A DNA stretch of 64,000 nucleotides from Hordeum vulgare subsp. vulgare. Taxonomy: Eukaryota; Streptophyta; Magnoliopsida; Poales; Poaceae. The stretch lies in NCBI RefSeq assembly GCF_904849725.1, contig NC_058524.1:354141823-354205822 (forward strand), written 5' to 3'. A model generated the notes under the pieces. That model searched no databases. It was not told where the DNA came from and saw nothing but the letters and a program-made list of their open reading frames with translations. Both the position numbers and the translations under genes were made by a program. Of the stretch, positions 1-10,559 are shown piece after piece; the stretch's first letter is position 1, and every line of letters starts with the position of its first letter.

Positions 1-588
1 GCATAAAAGAAAAATAAAACTCTGGGGCCTTTCTATTAATAGGAAAAGCCAGAGAAGAAAAATAAAGCACAGTAGAAACTACTGTGGATAAAAACAAAAC
101 AAAAATACCCGTGGACATGATAAATCATGACCTATTTAAATAAAATGTAAAATGAATATATGGGGCAACTAAATATTTACAAAACAGATTTATTGGAGTC
201 TGTTTTGTGAATATTTGCACCTTTAAAACACACATCCAAATCAGCAAATTCACATCTCCACATACATCTCAAAACAATCTAAATCATGGGCATTTTTTAA
301 ATTAGGAAAGGAACAAGTGGAAAAAATGAGCTAGAGATAAATGAGAGAGAGAGGAAAAGATGGTTTTGAAACCTATGCAACTCACAAGGTTGTTCCTACT
401 ATCACATGCATTCTCCACAGATCCATCAACACACAAACACAAACATGAAATCACAATGCACAACCACAAGTCATGGATGCATGCAATGGAAAAACAACAC
501 AAGGTGACATCACATGAAATCATACATGCATTGAACTCTCTCATTACAAGGTTCCAAATATGGAAGGTTACACACTTGGGGCATTACA
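1..588 (-). repeat. End of an A-family gypsy LTR (fragment)
   Basis: This stretch aligns by eye with the right-hand part of the A-family LTRs at about 22330-22976, 29190-29834 and 47165-47790. It shares the CTGGGG...TTTTCCATT-like block, the GTGGACAT block, the GATGGTTTTGAAACCTATGCAA block and the terminal GGTTACACACTTGGGGCATTACA-like end. The LTR terminus is at 588 (...GCATTACA), so on the minus strand the LTR starts TGTAATGCCCC. The sequence is clearly diverged from the other copies. The rest of the LTR lies left of the window, so whether it belongs to a full element or a solo LTR cannot be decided. Confidence 0.85.
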
Positions 589-1011
589 ATTACAAGGTGT
601 TGAACCCTTGAGCTGGAGCCCGGGAGTGGCTTATATAATACATGCCACGACCGGCCGAGCTTCATTACAAGGTGAGTTAATGCTAATAAATAGGGAACTT
701 ACTAGAAACGACAGCTATAACTCTTGGCATTACTGGTAACGTGGATCTTCAATTCAATTCATGTGATGGATTAAGTCCTTAGTTGGTGCAACCTCTTTGG
801 TGCCTTCACCTTGTTGTGGTCCGAGTGCCAGGATGCATCCGACTAATACAAGGTGATTTGAGTGACTCCGGGTAGGCCGAGTGACAGTATGATGTACTGA
901 GTGAGGTTGATACTACATAGGTGACTTTAAGGACACTGATGTCCCTAAGGGGTCCTAGGTGGGCCTAGGGAAGAAGGTCCATAGGCCTACCCCTAATGCA
1001 CAACACCATAA
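589..1011. other. Unassigned spacer between LTR fragments
   Basis: This 0.4 kb stretch follows the LTR end at 588 and precedes the B-type LTR fragment. It matches none of the other elements in the window that I could recognise. ATTACAAGGTG at 589 and CATTACAAGGTG near 663 are similar short repeats. There is no convincing reading frame. It may be old sequence belonging to B's LTR or a further element fragment. Confidence 0.4.
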
Positions 1012-1318
1012 AGGGACGCGGGGGTGCTTCCACTACTGCTAGGGCATTGGAGCGCTAGTGTTGCGGCGCGGCTGGAGCTACTACTCCAGCTCTCGCTGGA
1101 GTAACCAGGAGGCGGCCCAGGGGAGAGGGAGGAGGTCGCTGGTGGCTAGCCCATATGGGCTGGCCGAGGAGCTACCCCTTCTTGCTGCTTTTATTTTTTT
1201 AAAATATATAGCCCAGCTATTAAACAATCCTTATACCACGGAAAGGAGAGTGGAAAGATGATGAGAAAAAAATCAGACTCACAAAATTATGCCCTATTTT
1301 ATAAAATTAGTTGGACAT
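1012..1318 (-). repeat. Fragment of the 3' LTR of gypsy element B
   Basis: The stretch aligns with the two flanks of the insertion in B's other LTR. The part around 1012-1120 matches about 56505-56623 (GCTACTACTCCA... and CCAGGAGGCG). The part around 1115-1318 matches 57690-57880 (GGTGGCTAGCC, ATGATGAG, TTATGCCCTATTTTATAAAA). This copy lacks the 1.07 kb insertion present in the other LTR and so shows the empty site. It ends at ...GGACATT, where a CACTA terminus begins. Confidence 0.75.
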
Positions 1319-1622
1319 TCACTACTGGAATTCAGAATTTTGCCGTCTGCCTTGCCTTTGCCGTGTGCTGACGCATGGCAAAGGTACTCTTTACCGTCAG
1401 CTGTCATAGTGCTGACGGCAAAGAGGTGGCTCATGGCAAAGTTTCAATTTGCCGTCAGCCATCTCTTTGCCGTCCGCTGGCGGACGGCAAAGGTTTGGCA
1501 CACGGCAAAGCCCCCCAACCAAACGGCCGAAACCCACCCCCACCCACCCGCCCCTTTGCCGTCTGCTTGGGACTCCTTTGCCATCTGCCTGGGAGCACGG
1601 CGGACGGCAAAGGGGACGATGG
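1319..1622 (+). repeat. CACTA terminal inverted repeat and subterminal repeats
   Basis: The 5' terminus CACTACTGG is followed by at least eight copies of TTTGCCGTC-like or GACGGCAAAG-like motifs in both orientations between about 1340 and 1610. Clustered short repeats of this kind are the usual binding region for the CACTA DNA-binding protein. The proline-rich reading frames that cross this region on both strands are by-products of GC-rich sequence. Confidence 0.8.
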
Positions 1623-1920
1623 CCCCACCCCACTAACGCCTGCCGGCCCCCACTACCTCCCACATGGCTTCGCTCTCCTCTCGGCTCCCGCACGACTTCT
1701 CCCGCACGCCCGCCCCTCCCCCACCCGGCGCCGCCCCCACCCGCAACCGCCACCACCATGCTCCGCAACCACCCTGCGCCGCCCCCACCCGGCGCCGCCA
1801 CCACCCTGCGTTGCCCCTCCCTGCTCCACCCGCCCCTCCTACCTGCGCCGCGACCACCCTGCACCGCCCGCCCCTCCTACCTGCGCCGCCCCTCCTCCCT
1901 GAGCCGCTGGTACGTTTTTT

Positions 1921-2130
1921 TCTTTTTTTTCTGTTAAATTGTGTAGTTAGTTTATTAGGTAGAATAAAGTAGATAGAAAAAATAGATAGAAAATAAAAAA
2001 ACATAGAACAAAATAATAGAAGAAAGTTAGTTTTTTTCCTGTTAAATTAGATAGTTAGATTTTTCTTTTTCTGTTAAATTATACAATTAGTTTATTAGGT
2101 AGAATAAAGTAGATAGAAAAGATATAATAG
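1921..2130. repeat. Direct repeat of about 85 bp, two copies
   Basis: The block TTTTTCTGTTAAATT...TTTATTAGGTAGAATAAAGTAGATAGAAAA occurs at about 1921-2000 and again at about 2045-2125. It lies inside the CACTA fragment, just before the GAA-rich tract, and looks like a local tandem duplication. Confidence 0.7.
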
Positions 2131-2164
2131 AAAAAAATAGATAGAAAAGAAAAAACTTAGAAGA

Positions 2165-2352
2165 AAAAAGAAGAAATAGAAGAAGAAGAAGAAGAAGAAG
2201 AAGAAGAAGAAGAAAGAGGAGAGGAGGAGAAAGAGAAAAGAAAGAAGAAATAGAAGAAGAGGAGGAGGAGGAGGAGGAGAAGAAAGAAGAAGAAGAAGAA
2301 GAGAAGAAGAAGAGAAGAAGAGAATAAGAAAAAAAATAAGAAGGAGAAGAAG
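2165..2352. repeat. GAA/GAG-rich simple repeat
   Basis: This is a purine-only tract on the plus strand dominated by GAAGAA, GGAGGA and GAAAGA units. A similar tract occurs at about 2563-2660. It contains no usable reading frame. Such tracts are common in internal parts of grass CACTA elements. Confidence 0.85.
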
Positions 2353-2562
2353 AGAAAAAAGAAGAAAAAGTTGATTTTTTATTGTTTGGTATTTAGTGGT
2401 AGCTAGATTCTTTTTTAGTTACTTAGTGGTAGATTCTGTTTTTATTATAGTGGTAGATTCTGTTTTTGTTATTTTTTTGCTGTTTAGTGCTATCTAGGTT
2501 TAGCGATAGGTTTAGTTACCTTGGTTAGTTAGGTTAGTTAGTTAGTTAGCTTACTAGAAAGA

Positions 2563-2660
2563 ATAGGAAGAAGAAGAAGAGGAGGAGGAGGAGAAGAGGA
2601 GAAGAGGAGGAGGAGGAGGAGGAGAAGAAGAAGAAGAATAGGAGGAGGAGAAGACAAAAA
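2563..2660. repeat. GAA/GAG-rich simple repeat
   Basis: This is a second purine-rich tract of GAAGAAGA and GGAGGA units within the CACTA fragment. It sits between AT-rich segments that contain repeated TAGTGGTAGATTCTGTT motifs (around 2400-2460 and 2710-2755). Confidence 0.8.
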
Positions 2661-3056
2661 GAAGATCACATGTTTGGTATTTAGTTTTTTGGAATTAATT
2701 AGTAGTTTTAGTGGTAGATTCTGTTACTTAATTAGTAGATTTAGTGGTAGATTCTGTTAGTTTATTCGCCCATCATTATTGCTTAGGTTCAAGACTACTT
2801 CAAAGAAGATCACATGTTCTTTTGTTGAAATCAAGTCTGTCAAAATGATGTATCGTCTATATTTATTGGTACCGGAGCAAAACAGGACAACTTAAATAAT
2901 ATTGCCATCCTCAAATGTAGAAAATATCGAAAAGTTTTATATAAACTGAAATGTAGTATAGGTAACCTGGAAAGTCCTCTGGACCAAAAGGGCAACTTCT
3001 GGACCTGCGAACTTTGCGTGGTAGGTGCATGTCCATGCAGCAGGGTAATTTCCCCA

Positions 3057-3595
3057 ACAATGACATAATTAGTCCATTTAGCTCCAAAATACCATAATAA
3101 GCTCAAAATGGCACAAGAACCTTCGTTAGCTCATTAATATTATATACTTAGCTTGTTTTCCTCTAAAATGACATAATTGGAACATTTAGCTCAAAAAAGA
3201 CATAATTAGGTAATTTAGCTCCAACAAGAGGAGAAGAGGCAAAGAAATAGGCAAAATGAAAAGATAGAAGAAGAAGAAGAGAAGAAGAAGAAGAGAAGAA
3301 GAAGAAGAGAAGAAGGAGAAGGAGGAGGAGGAGGAGAAGGCCAAGGACCTTCTAGTCCTTCTCCTCCTCCTCCTTCTTCTTCTTGATTTCTTCTTCTCCT
3401 CCTACTCCTCCCCTTTCTTCTCCTCTTTCATATTATCCTTGCTTTAATTAACCCAACAATGACATAATTAGCCCATTTAGCTCCAAAATACCATAATAAG
3501 GTCAAAATGGCAAAAGAACCTTGGTTAGCTCATGAATATCATATACTTAGCTTGTTTTCCTCTAAAATGACATAATTAGCCCATTTAGCTCAAAA
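3057..3595. repeat. Direct repeat of about 140 bp, copies 398 bp apart
   Basis: The block starting ACAATGACATAATTAG at 3057-3197 recurs at 3455-3595 with only scattered differences. Each copy is followed by a GAA-rich tract, so the repeat unit probably includes both parts. Within each copy the short phrase GACATAATTAG...CATTTAGCTC is itself repeated. Confidence 0.8.
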
Positions 3596-3600
3596 AGAAG

Positions 3601-3893
3601 GAGAAGGAAGAAGAAGAAGAAGAAGAGAAGAAGAAGAGAGGGAGAAGGAGAAGAAGAAGAAGGAGGAGGAGAAGAAGAGAAGAAGAAGGAGAAGGAGGAG
3701 AAGAAGGAGAAGGAGCCCTCCTTCTTCTCCTTCTTCTTCTCTCCTTCTTCTCCTCCTTCTTCTCCTTCTTCTTCTCTTCTTGTTTCTTCTTCTCCTCCTC
3801 CTTCTCCTTCTCCTTCTCCTTCGCCTCCTCCTCCTCCTCCTTCTTGTTTTTCTTCTCCTTGTTCTCTTCTTGCTTCTTCTATTTCTTCTTCAA
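3601..3893. repeat. Purine tract facing a pyrimidine tract (inverted repeat)
   Basis: Positions 3601-3716 are almost pure A/G on the plus strand. Positions 3717-3893 are almost pure C/T, with GGAGCCCTCC at the centre. The arms can pair over long stretches as GAAGAAGGAG with CTCCTTCTTC. A smaller version of the same arrangement lies at about 3256-3425. The structure sits at the right end of the CACTA fragment, just before gypsy pol resumes. Confidence 0.8.
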
Positions 3894-3940
3894 TTTAGCT
3901 TATTTGTCATATATATGTTGTTGTTCTAGTTGATAAGCAT

Positions 3941-4362
3941 GTCGCCTCTTTTTCCAACAATCTTGAAAGAACCCACAAAACATGGATCAAGGTTTCGTTT
4001 GATGCCAAATCGTCGAGTACCGTTCATGGGAGATACTCGAAGATAGACAAAATCATCGATCTGGAAAGACAAGTCCCGATGTTAGATATCATAGTAACTC
4101 TGCTGACGGGATTGAGCAGTTTTGAGGTTATGTCGAATGACACGATGCATTTCTTATGCTTCAGTGATCATGTCATTCCCAAGAATTTGACGCTCACCGG
4201 TTTCACACCAACATGAGCGGGGTACGACACTTCTTGTCATATAGATTCTCGAGTGTGGCCTTGCGTGAACTTGCTTGAAAACTATTGTTGTAGGAGCATT
4301 CAACATACGGGAGGCAGTCTTCCAACTTCATGCCGAAAGAGATAACACATGCTCTGAGCATG
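3941..4362 (-). pseudogene. B: integrase, C-terminal fragment
   Basis: On the minus strand this matches the element A integrase region at about 23310-23720, part of the retroviral-type integrase that joins retrotransposon cDNA to the chromosome. Aligned landmarks are the GAGATAGACAAAATCATC-like block, the CTGACGGGATTGAGC block and the GAGCGGGGTACGAC block. No open frame longer than a few dozen codons survives. The fragment ends in GCATG (4358-4362), which is repeated at 13324-13328 beyond copia M, where the same gene resumes. Confidence 0.75.
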
Positions 4363-5873
4363 TGAGGGATCGATAGAACATGTGTCTAGAGCGGGGTGAA
4401 TAGAATACTTGTCAAGATTATAAATCTGCCTAACCTAATTTCTAGGAGGGCAGAAATCTAGGAGTTGTATGAAGTCTATGTCACCCTACACATGCAGTTC
4501 TAAGAGTATAGGAGCAGAATGTAAAGCATGCAAGTGTAAGTAGAGGAGTAATGTAGGGACATCAAATGGAGGAGGTTGACACTGTGATTTTTGGCATGGT
4601 TCTGATAGGTGGCGCTATCGTACGTCCATGTTAGTGGAGACTTCAACACACGGAGGGTAACGGCAGTGAGAGTCCACACAGGGCTCCACTAGAAACGGGA
4701 CCAAAAAGAAGCGTCCTTGTCTATTCCACCACGGCTTCCGTCCACACAGGACTAGCCTCACTCACGGTAGACCTTCACGAAGTAGGCGATCTCCTTTCTC
4801 TAACAAACATCTTGGTTCAACTCCACAACACGAAGTAGGGGGCTCCCAAGCGACACCTAACCAATCTAGGAGGCACCACCCTCCAAAAGGTAATAGATAT
4901 GGTAGATCAATGAACTACTTGCTCTTGTGCTTCTAAAGATAGTCTCCTTAACACAAATCACTCTCTCACAGAATTTGAATGGGTAGGAGAGGTTGATTTG
5001 GTGGAAAGCAGTTTAGGGAGGCTATAGATCAAGTTTCAAATGATTGGATTGGAATATCTTGGTCTCAACACGTGAGTAGGTGGTTCTCTCTCAGAAAATG
5101 GATCTAGAAATGAAGTGTGTATTCTGAGTGCTTCTCCCACGAACAAGAGGTGGATAAAGGGGTAAATATAGGCAGCAGCCAAAATCCAACCGATACACAT
5201 AACTCGGTGACACCGAAGTGGACAACTCGGTGGTACCAACAAGTACTAAAGGTTCGAACTTTTGAATGTCTGTGAGACCGATATATAGAACTCGGTGGCA
5301 CCGAAAAGGTGACTAACGGTTTGATGACCAAACTCGGTGGGACCCATACTCAAACTCATAAATTCCAATTTTGTGTATCTTGGCAACATAATGTTGGTCA
5401 CACTGAACTCGGTAGCACCAATGCAGTTTCGGTTGCACCGATTTGGTGGGAATTTCTAGGGTTCTGTGTGAGGATCAAACTCGGTGGGTCCAAAGTGGCA
5501 ATGTTGGTGACACCGAATTTGTGAATATGGAACTTGACACACTAGTTATGTTTGAAAAATGACTGATTGTTTTGGTGGCTAACTTTTAGCATTTGAGCAA
5601 TCAGTTCATTTTACTACCTCACCCCCTTTTAATAGTATTGGGTTTCCTATGGACTCAATAGTGATTTCTCACAAATACAAAATGAAGAGTCTTCTAGCTT
5701 GAAACTTGAGCCAATATTGTTCCTTTCTTGCATCCAGGGGTGTCTTCACATAAGCCTTTAGCCAATGCTCTATATGGACTTTTCCTGAAATATCTAGGTG
5801 AAAGTGTTAGTCCAAGAGACAATATATGTTGTCATGAATTATAAAAATCACCATGGGAACATATGTGCTTTCA
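4363..5873 (-). repeat. M: 3' LTR (left copy)
   Basis: This LTR is 1,511 bp, starting TGAGGGATCG and ending GTGCTTTCA on the plus strand. It pairs with 11837-13323. Between about 5200 and 5530 it holds a cluster of imperfect palindromes, ACTCGGTGNCACCGA. Small indels and substitutions separate the two LTRs, so the insertion is not recent. Confidence 0.92.
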
Positions 5874-5887
5874 ATCTCCCCCTTTTT
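5874..5887 (-). other. M: polypurine tract next to the 3' LTR
   Basis: Read on the minus strand this is AAAAAGGGGGAGAT, directly abutting the 3' LTR. It is the expected primer site for plus-strand DNA synthesis. Confidence 0.85.
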
Positions 5888-7885
5888 GGTAATTGATAAC
5901 AACATACAATCAAAGCTTCAAATAAAGATACTCCAAAGGATATGACAACTTTGAAGGAAATATGACTGGTACAAGCTCCCCCTAAATGTGTGCAATCCCT
6001 TTAAAGGGTAGTTGCTTTGGAATGCATGGCACACACAAGGTAGAAGGACAAGACAAGTCATAGGAATCTTGGCAATATCCATCAAACATATGTGAAGGAA
6101 AGACTTCCATGTTTATGACTCCCTCTTGCAAACAGTATGTGCAAGAAACAAGAGGTCATCATGAACAAGGATATGATGCATATACTTATTTGAGGATCTT
6201 GAGAGTCTTGGCATAGGAGTACAATTGAGAAAAAAAATGTTAGAGAACACAAGAGTACCCTGTTGTAAAGATGCAAAAGGAAGTCAAAAGTACCAAGAAA
6301 TTGAACACATAGTTAAGATAGGATTTGATGAAAGAATATATCTTCAAGAAACAAGAAATTTTTCTCCCTTAATGATGAGTATGTAAAGTTTCCTCTCCCC
6401 TGAATCATGGCATGTAGATATTGGGAGTAGGTAGGGAAATAAGTTCAAACCAATAAAGCCAATTAAAATGGTATTTATCTCTCTCCCCCTTAATGTATAC
6501 AGTATGATACAAGTATCTCCCTTTAGTATTGTTTCTCCCTCTTTTGTAGAAGCTTCTTGATAATATATGATGGTATTTCTCCCCTATAAATAGGTTCACC
6601 GAATGGAAGCTTTGATGATATTTCGCCCACTTTGGCACAAGTACCAAAAAGAAAGGTCAGAGGGTAAGCGTTCATTGAGAGAAAATAAGGGGATCCTGGA
6701 TACTTCTCTCTTTTGTAAGGGTTCCTAGAATTTTTCTTTTATCCCCCTTAGATATTTTGTAGGGTTCATTGAATGTTCTCCCCATTAGGTGTAGATAAGA
6801 GGTCCTTGAATGATATCCCCCTACGTTAGGAATTCTAGAGAATTCTCTCTCTTATATAACATGGGATAACTGAGATTTTTCTCCCCCTAAGACGATTGTC
6901 CGAAGAAATTATTAGAGCAAGAAAGTCAGAAAAATCGGAGTCACCGAGGCATAATGATTCGGTAGAACCGAGATTGATACTTAGGACTCGTGGATAAATC
7001 GGTTGGATCGAGTTTCCCAATTCAGTGAAACCGAGTTGCAATGATAGTTAACTCTTTTAACAGAAAATAGGTTGATTGAAAGAATTGTTTCAAAAAGGTC
7101 AAGAGTCCAAAAGAATGATAACTCCAACTGAGACGGATAAAACAAAAGTAGATTTTTTTGTTTTTTTAAATACACACATATAGATGAGAGTGGAATGGTT
7201 CTCAGAATGTGAAAGATCAAATGTGAACCATAAGATATTGTGCATCTAGATGTGGGGCGGTGACTGGGTCACCTATATTAGAGTATTTGACTTGAGGAGC
7301 CAAGCAAGAATGCTTGATCATAGGTCATACTCATCGTTAAGCTTGAAATTGGGTTGCCATTTTTCGATTAAGCACTTAAATGTCTTCATATCACTTGAGT
7401 TGCTTTACTCCATGAATTGGTGTAGAGCCTTATCAAGGACATGATTACATACCTTCGAATGATTTTGTTGACGTGGCATGCAGGTGAACTTGTTGTGGAT
7501 GCTCAAATTGATGATGATCATCTTGAGTTGGGAGCTATCCATGACGTTTTGGTTCTCTTTTGACCTACAATGATTAGTCACGCAAGGAAGAACATAATAT
7601 ATCCAAATGACATGAGTGAAATTCAATACCATAGAATTGTCAAGGATATGATTTCGTTGTCTTCTTCCATCATCTCCGAAGAAAAGGTTGTTGATACTTG
7701 CCCATGTCAAGATTGCTTTTGATGATAGTTTTTTTTGTAATCATGTGGAGTGTATTTCTTCCAAGTACCTACAAAAGGTTAGATGCAATACAAGGGAGCC
7801 TAGTTTCCAAGACATAAGATAGCCATATCAATGGCATCAAGGAATAGTCAGTCAAGCTCATGCCCTTGCATGCATCTGACTGAGT
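5888..7885 (-). other. M: 3' non-coding region with many purine tracts
   Basis: This region of about 2 kb between the end of pol and the 3' LTR has no credible gene. On the plus strand it repeats short C/T tracts such as CTCCCCCT, TCTCCCTT, CTCTCCCCC, TCTCCCCT, ATCCCCCTTAG and CTCCCCATTAG at roughly 60-100 bp intervals from about 5970 to 6890. These read as polypurine tracts on the element's sense strand. CGGT/ACCG palindromes like those of the LTR recur at about 6940-7040. No envelope-like frame is visible. Confidence 0.75.
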
Positions 7886-8400
7886 CTAGCTCAAGTTTGA
7901 GGCATCAATGATGTTCAACTCACTCCTCAAATGATATAACACTTTCTCATCAAGTGGTTTGGTGAAAATGTGAACTAGTTGTTTGTCAGTACGAACGTGT
8001 GTGAGATCAATATCTCCTTTGGCAACATGATCACGGATGAAATGATGTCGCACTTGGATGTGTTTGGTTCTAGAATGTTGCACGGGATTAGATGTAATAT
8101 TAATAGCACTTTCATTGTCGCACAACAATGGTACTTTCCTAACATGAATACCATAATCCTGAAGTGTTTGAGACAGCCATAACAATTGAGAACAGCATGA
8201 TACAGCGGTAGTGTATTCAACTTCGATAGTTGATAAGGATACCGAGTTTTGTTTCTTGGATTTCCAAGAGACAAGAGATCTCCCAAGAAATTTACATGTA
8301 CCCGAGGTGGATTTTCTATCAACCTTGTCTCCAACATAGCCCGAGTTGAAATAGCCAACAAGATCAAAATAAGATCACTTGGGATACCATATGCCAAAGT
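7886..8400 (-). pseudogene. M: RNase H domain and end of pol
   Basis: This is the C-terminal Ty1/copia RNase H, which degrades the RNA strand of the RNA/DNA hybrid during reverse transcription. The longest clean frame (7886-8185, 99 codons) has LCDNESAINI, then HSRTKHIQVRHHFIRD and a C-terminal VHIFTKPLDEK block. All are typical of copia RNase H. Upstream, in the same or shifted frames, are RKSTSGTCKFLG and SLSTIEVEY-like strings. The stop at 7886-7888 is the probable natural end of pol. A stop near 8350 and a frame change separate it from reverse transcriptase. Confidence 0.85.
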
Positions 8401-8541
8401 TTGGTGTATGTATAAGGTATCTCACTATCCTTTTCACACCGAATAGATGACAATCTTTAGGTTCTGCTTGATAGCGGGCACACATGCACACACTTAGCAT
8501 GATATCACGACGAGAGGCACATAGATATAACAATGATCCAA

Positions 8542-9190
8542 TCATTGATCGATAACCTTTTGATCAACGGGTGCAACATCCTTAGTGAGGTCAAGATGTC
8601 CACTATTAGGCATGTTGGTTCTCATACCTTTGCATTCTTGCATGTTGAACTTCCTGATCAAGTCCTTTGTGGACTTGGTTTGAGAAATGAATGTACCTTC
8701 TCTCGATTGTTTCATTTGCAATCCAAGGAAGAACTTCGGTTCACTCATCATGGACATATCGTACTTCTCTGACATCAGTTTTCCAAACTTTTCACTAAAA
8801 TGTGGGTTAGTAGATCCAAATATAATATCATCCACATATATTTGACAAACAAATAGTTTGCCATTTAGTCTTTTACTGAATAAGGTTGCATCAATTTTGC
8901 CAATTTCAAAACCCTTTTCAATGAGAAACTTCGTTAGGCATTTATACCAAGCTCTAGCTGCTTGTTTAGGACCATATAAAGTTTTACGAAGTTTGTAAAC
9001 ATGATCGGGTTTCTTAGGGTTCACAAAACCATGATGTTGTTTAACATAAACTTCCTCTTCAATTTCTGCATTGAGAAAGGCACGTTTAATATCCATTTGG
9101 TAGAGAGTTATATCATGTTGATTGGCATAAGCTAGAAGAATACGAATGGCTTCAAGTCTAGCAAAAGGAGCATAAGTCCATACCTTTTAC
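8542..9190 (-). pseudogene. M: reverse transcriptase, catalytic half
   Basis: The clean frame 8542-9096 (184 codons) begins with DIKRAFLNAEIEEEVYV, followed by KTLYGPKQAARAWY and the catalytic YVDDIIFGS. These are diagnostic of Ty1/copia reverse transcriptase. The fragment then continues through FFLGLQMKQ. It is out of frame with the preceding segment, with a shift near 9100-9190. It ends in a stop at 8542, where the thumb/connection part should continue. The active-site aspartates are present, but the enzyme cannot be made as one chain. Confidence 0.9.
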
Positions 9191-10539
9191 TTGCATGTAT
9201 CCTTGTGATACGAAATGTGCTTTGTGGCGTAAAATTGTCCGTCTTCATCCTGCTTGTTCCGAAACACCCATCTTGTGCCAACGATATTCTGTTCGCCTTC
9301 TGGTTTTTCAACAAGTGTCCATACTTGGTTCCTTTCGAAGTTTTGTAGCTCTTCATGCATGGCATTCACCCAATCTGGATCTTGGAGAGCTTCGTCTACC
9401 TTCAAGGGTTCAATGTTGGATATGGAAGAATAATGCTCACAAAACTTAGTAAAACGAGATTTAAAGTGAGTGATTCTCCTGTTGTTTATGTCGATGTAGA
9501 TTTGTTTCAGCGGATGATTTTTGTCCACTCTTGCTCTAACTCTTGACAACTTCTTCTTGTTGGATGGAGGAGCTCCTTCTTCTTCATCTTCATCTTGAGC
9601 ATTGTTGTTGGCATCATCTTCTCCTTGAGGTGGTGGTGAGGAAGGTTGAGGTTGATCATCAGGATGTTTCTCTTCCTCCTCTTCATCATGTCGTGTACTG
9701 CTTGTGGATTCTTCCATGTCGTTTTGCGGTTCACCTTGATGCAAAGTAGGAGCTTCCACTTGAGTTGATGAAGTGCTTTCCTTCACCTCCATGGGATGAA
9801 TCTTGCCAATGGACAAATCTTTGATAGCTTTTGAAGGTTCCTTATCTCCTATATCAATTGCCAATTGTTCGACTTGCGAACCGTTAGTCTCATCAAACTT
9901 CACATCTACCGTCTCTTCAACTTGTTGAGTGATGTAGTTGTAGACACGGTAAATGTGAGAGTTTGATCCGTAACCAAGAAGGAAACCTTCATAAGATTTA
10001 GGTGCCAATTTAGACCAACGATGCTTATCAAGAATATAGCACTTAGAGCCAAATACTCGAAAGTATCCAACTTGGGGTTTATTACTAATGAGTAGCTCGT
10101 ATGCCGTTTTACCGAGAAGCTTGTGCACGTAGAGTCGGTTTATGGCATGGAAATCTATTTCCACGGCTTCTGCCCAAAAGAGCCTTGGAGTCTTGTATTT
10201 GTCAAGCATCGTTCTGGCCATATCTATGACCGTCCGTTTCTTCCTCTCAACAACTCCATTTTGTTGATGTGTGTACGCCGCCAAGAACTCATGCAAGATA
10301 CCTTCTTCATCAAGAAACGTATCCACATTAGTGTTCTTGAACTCCGCTCCATTGTCGCTTCGAACCTTCTTGATCTTCACTTCAAGCTGGCTTTGAGCTT
10401 TTCGAGCAAAGTTCTTGAAGATCATTTGTACCTGCGACTTATCATTGAGAAAGAACACCCACGTGAATCTGGAAAAATCATCAACAATAACTAGACCATA
10501 AGAGTTTCCACCGAGGCTCTTATAAGCGTTTGGTACCAA
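9187..10539 (-). pseudogene. M: integrase core to start of reverse transcriptase
   Basis: This 450-codon frame is the longest coding remnant of M. It starts inside the integrase core (NSYGLVIVDDFSRFTWVFF), with the second catalytic Asp in VRSDNGAEF and the Glu in HQQNGVVERK, giving the D,D35E triad. A GFLLGYG-type block follows, then an acidic, low-complexity linker at about residues 235-325. The N-terminal RT part comes last (WVNAMHEELQNFERNQVW and GTRWVFRNK). The frame breaks after about residue 430, where RT should continue. Its first codon is only the first Met after an upstream frameshift. Confidence 0.9.
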
Positions 10540-10559
10540 AGAGATACATGTGAAGCAAC

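Larger units (their letters stand above)
1319..3940 (+). mobile_element. One-ended CACTA transposon fragment
   Basis: The fragment begins with a CACTA-type terminus (CACTACTGGAATTC) directly after ATT, a plausible 3 bp target site. The first 300 bp carry TTTGCCGTC/GACGGCAAA subterminal repeats in both orientations. A GC-rich Pro/Arg-codon-like stretch, AT-rich sequence and long GAA/GAG and CTT/CTC tracts follow. I could not find the matching right terminus (CCAGTAGTG) before gypsy pol resumes near 3941. The right end therefore seems lost by deletion or truncation. No transposase similarity is visible, so this piece is non-autonomous. Confidence 0.75.

Noticed and set aside
1375..2004. Overlapping proline/arginine/glycine-rich reading frames of 100-175 codons on both strands
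   Set aside because: They lie in GC-rich CACTA subterminal sequence, overlap in several frames on both strands and have no domain. They are compositional artefacts.
5873..7886. A possible envelope-like third gene in copia M
   Set aside because: No frame over about 100 codons with membrane or coiled-coil features is present between pol and the 3' LTR.
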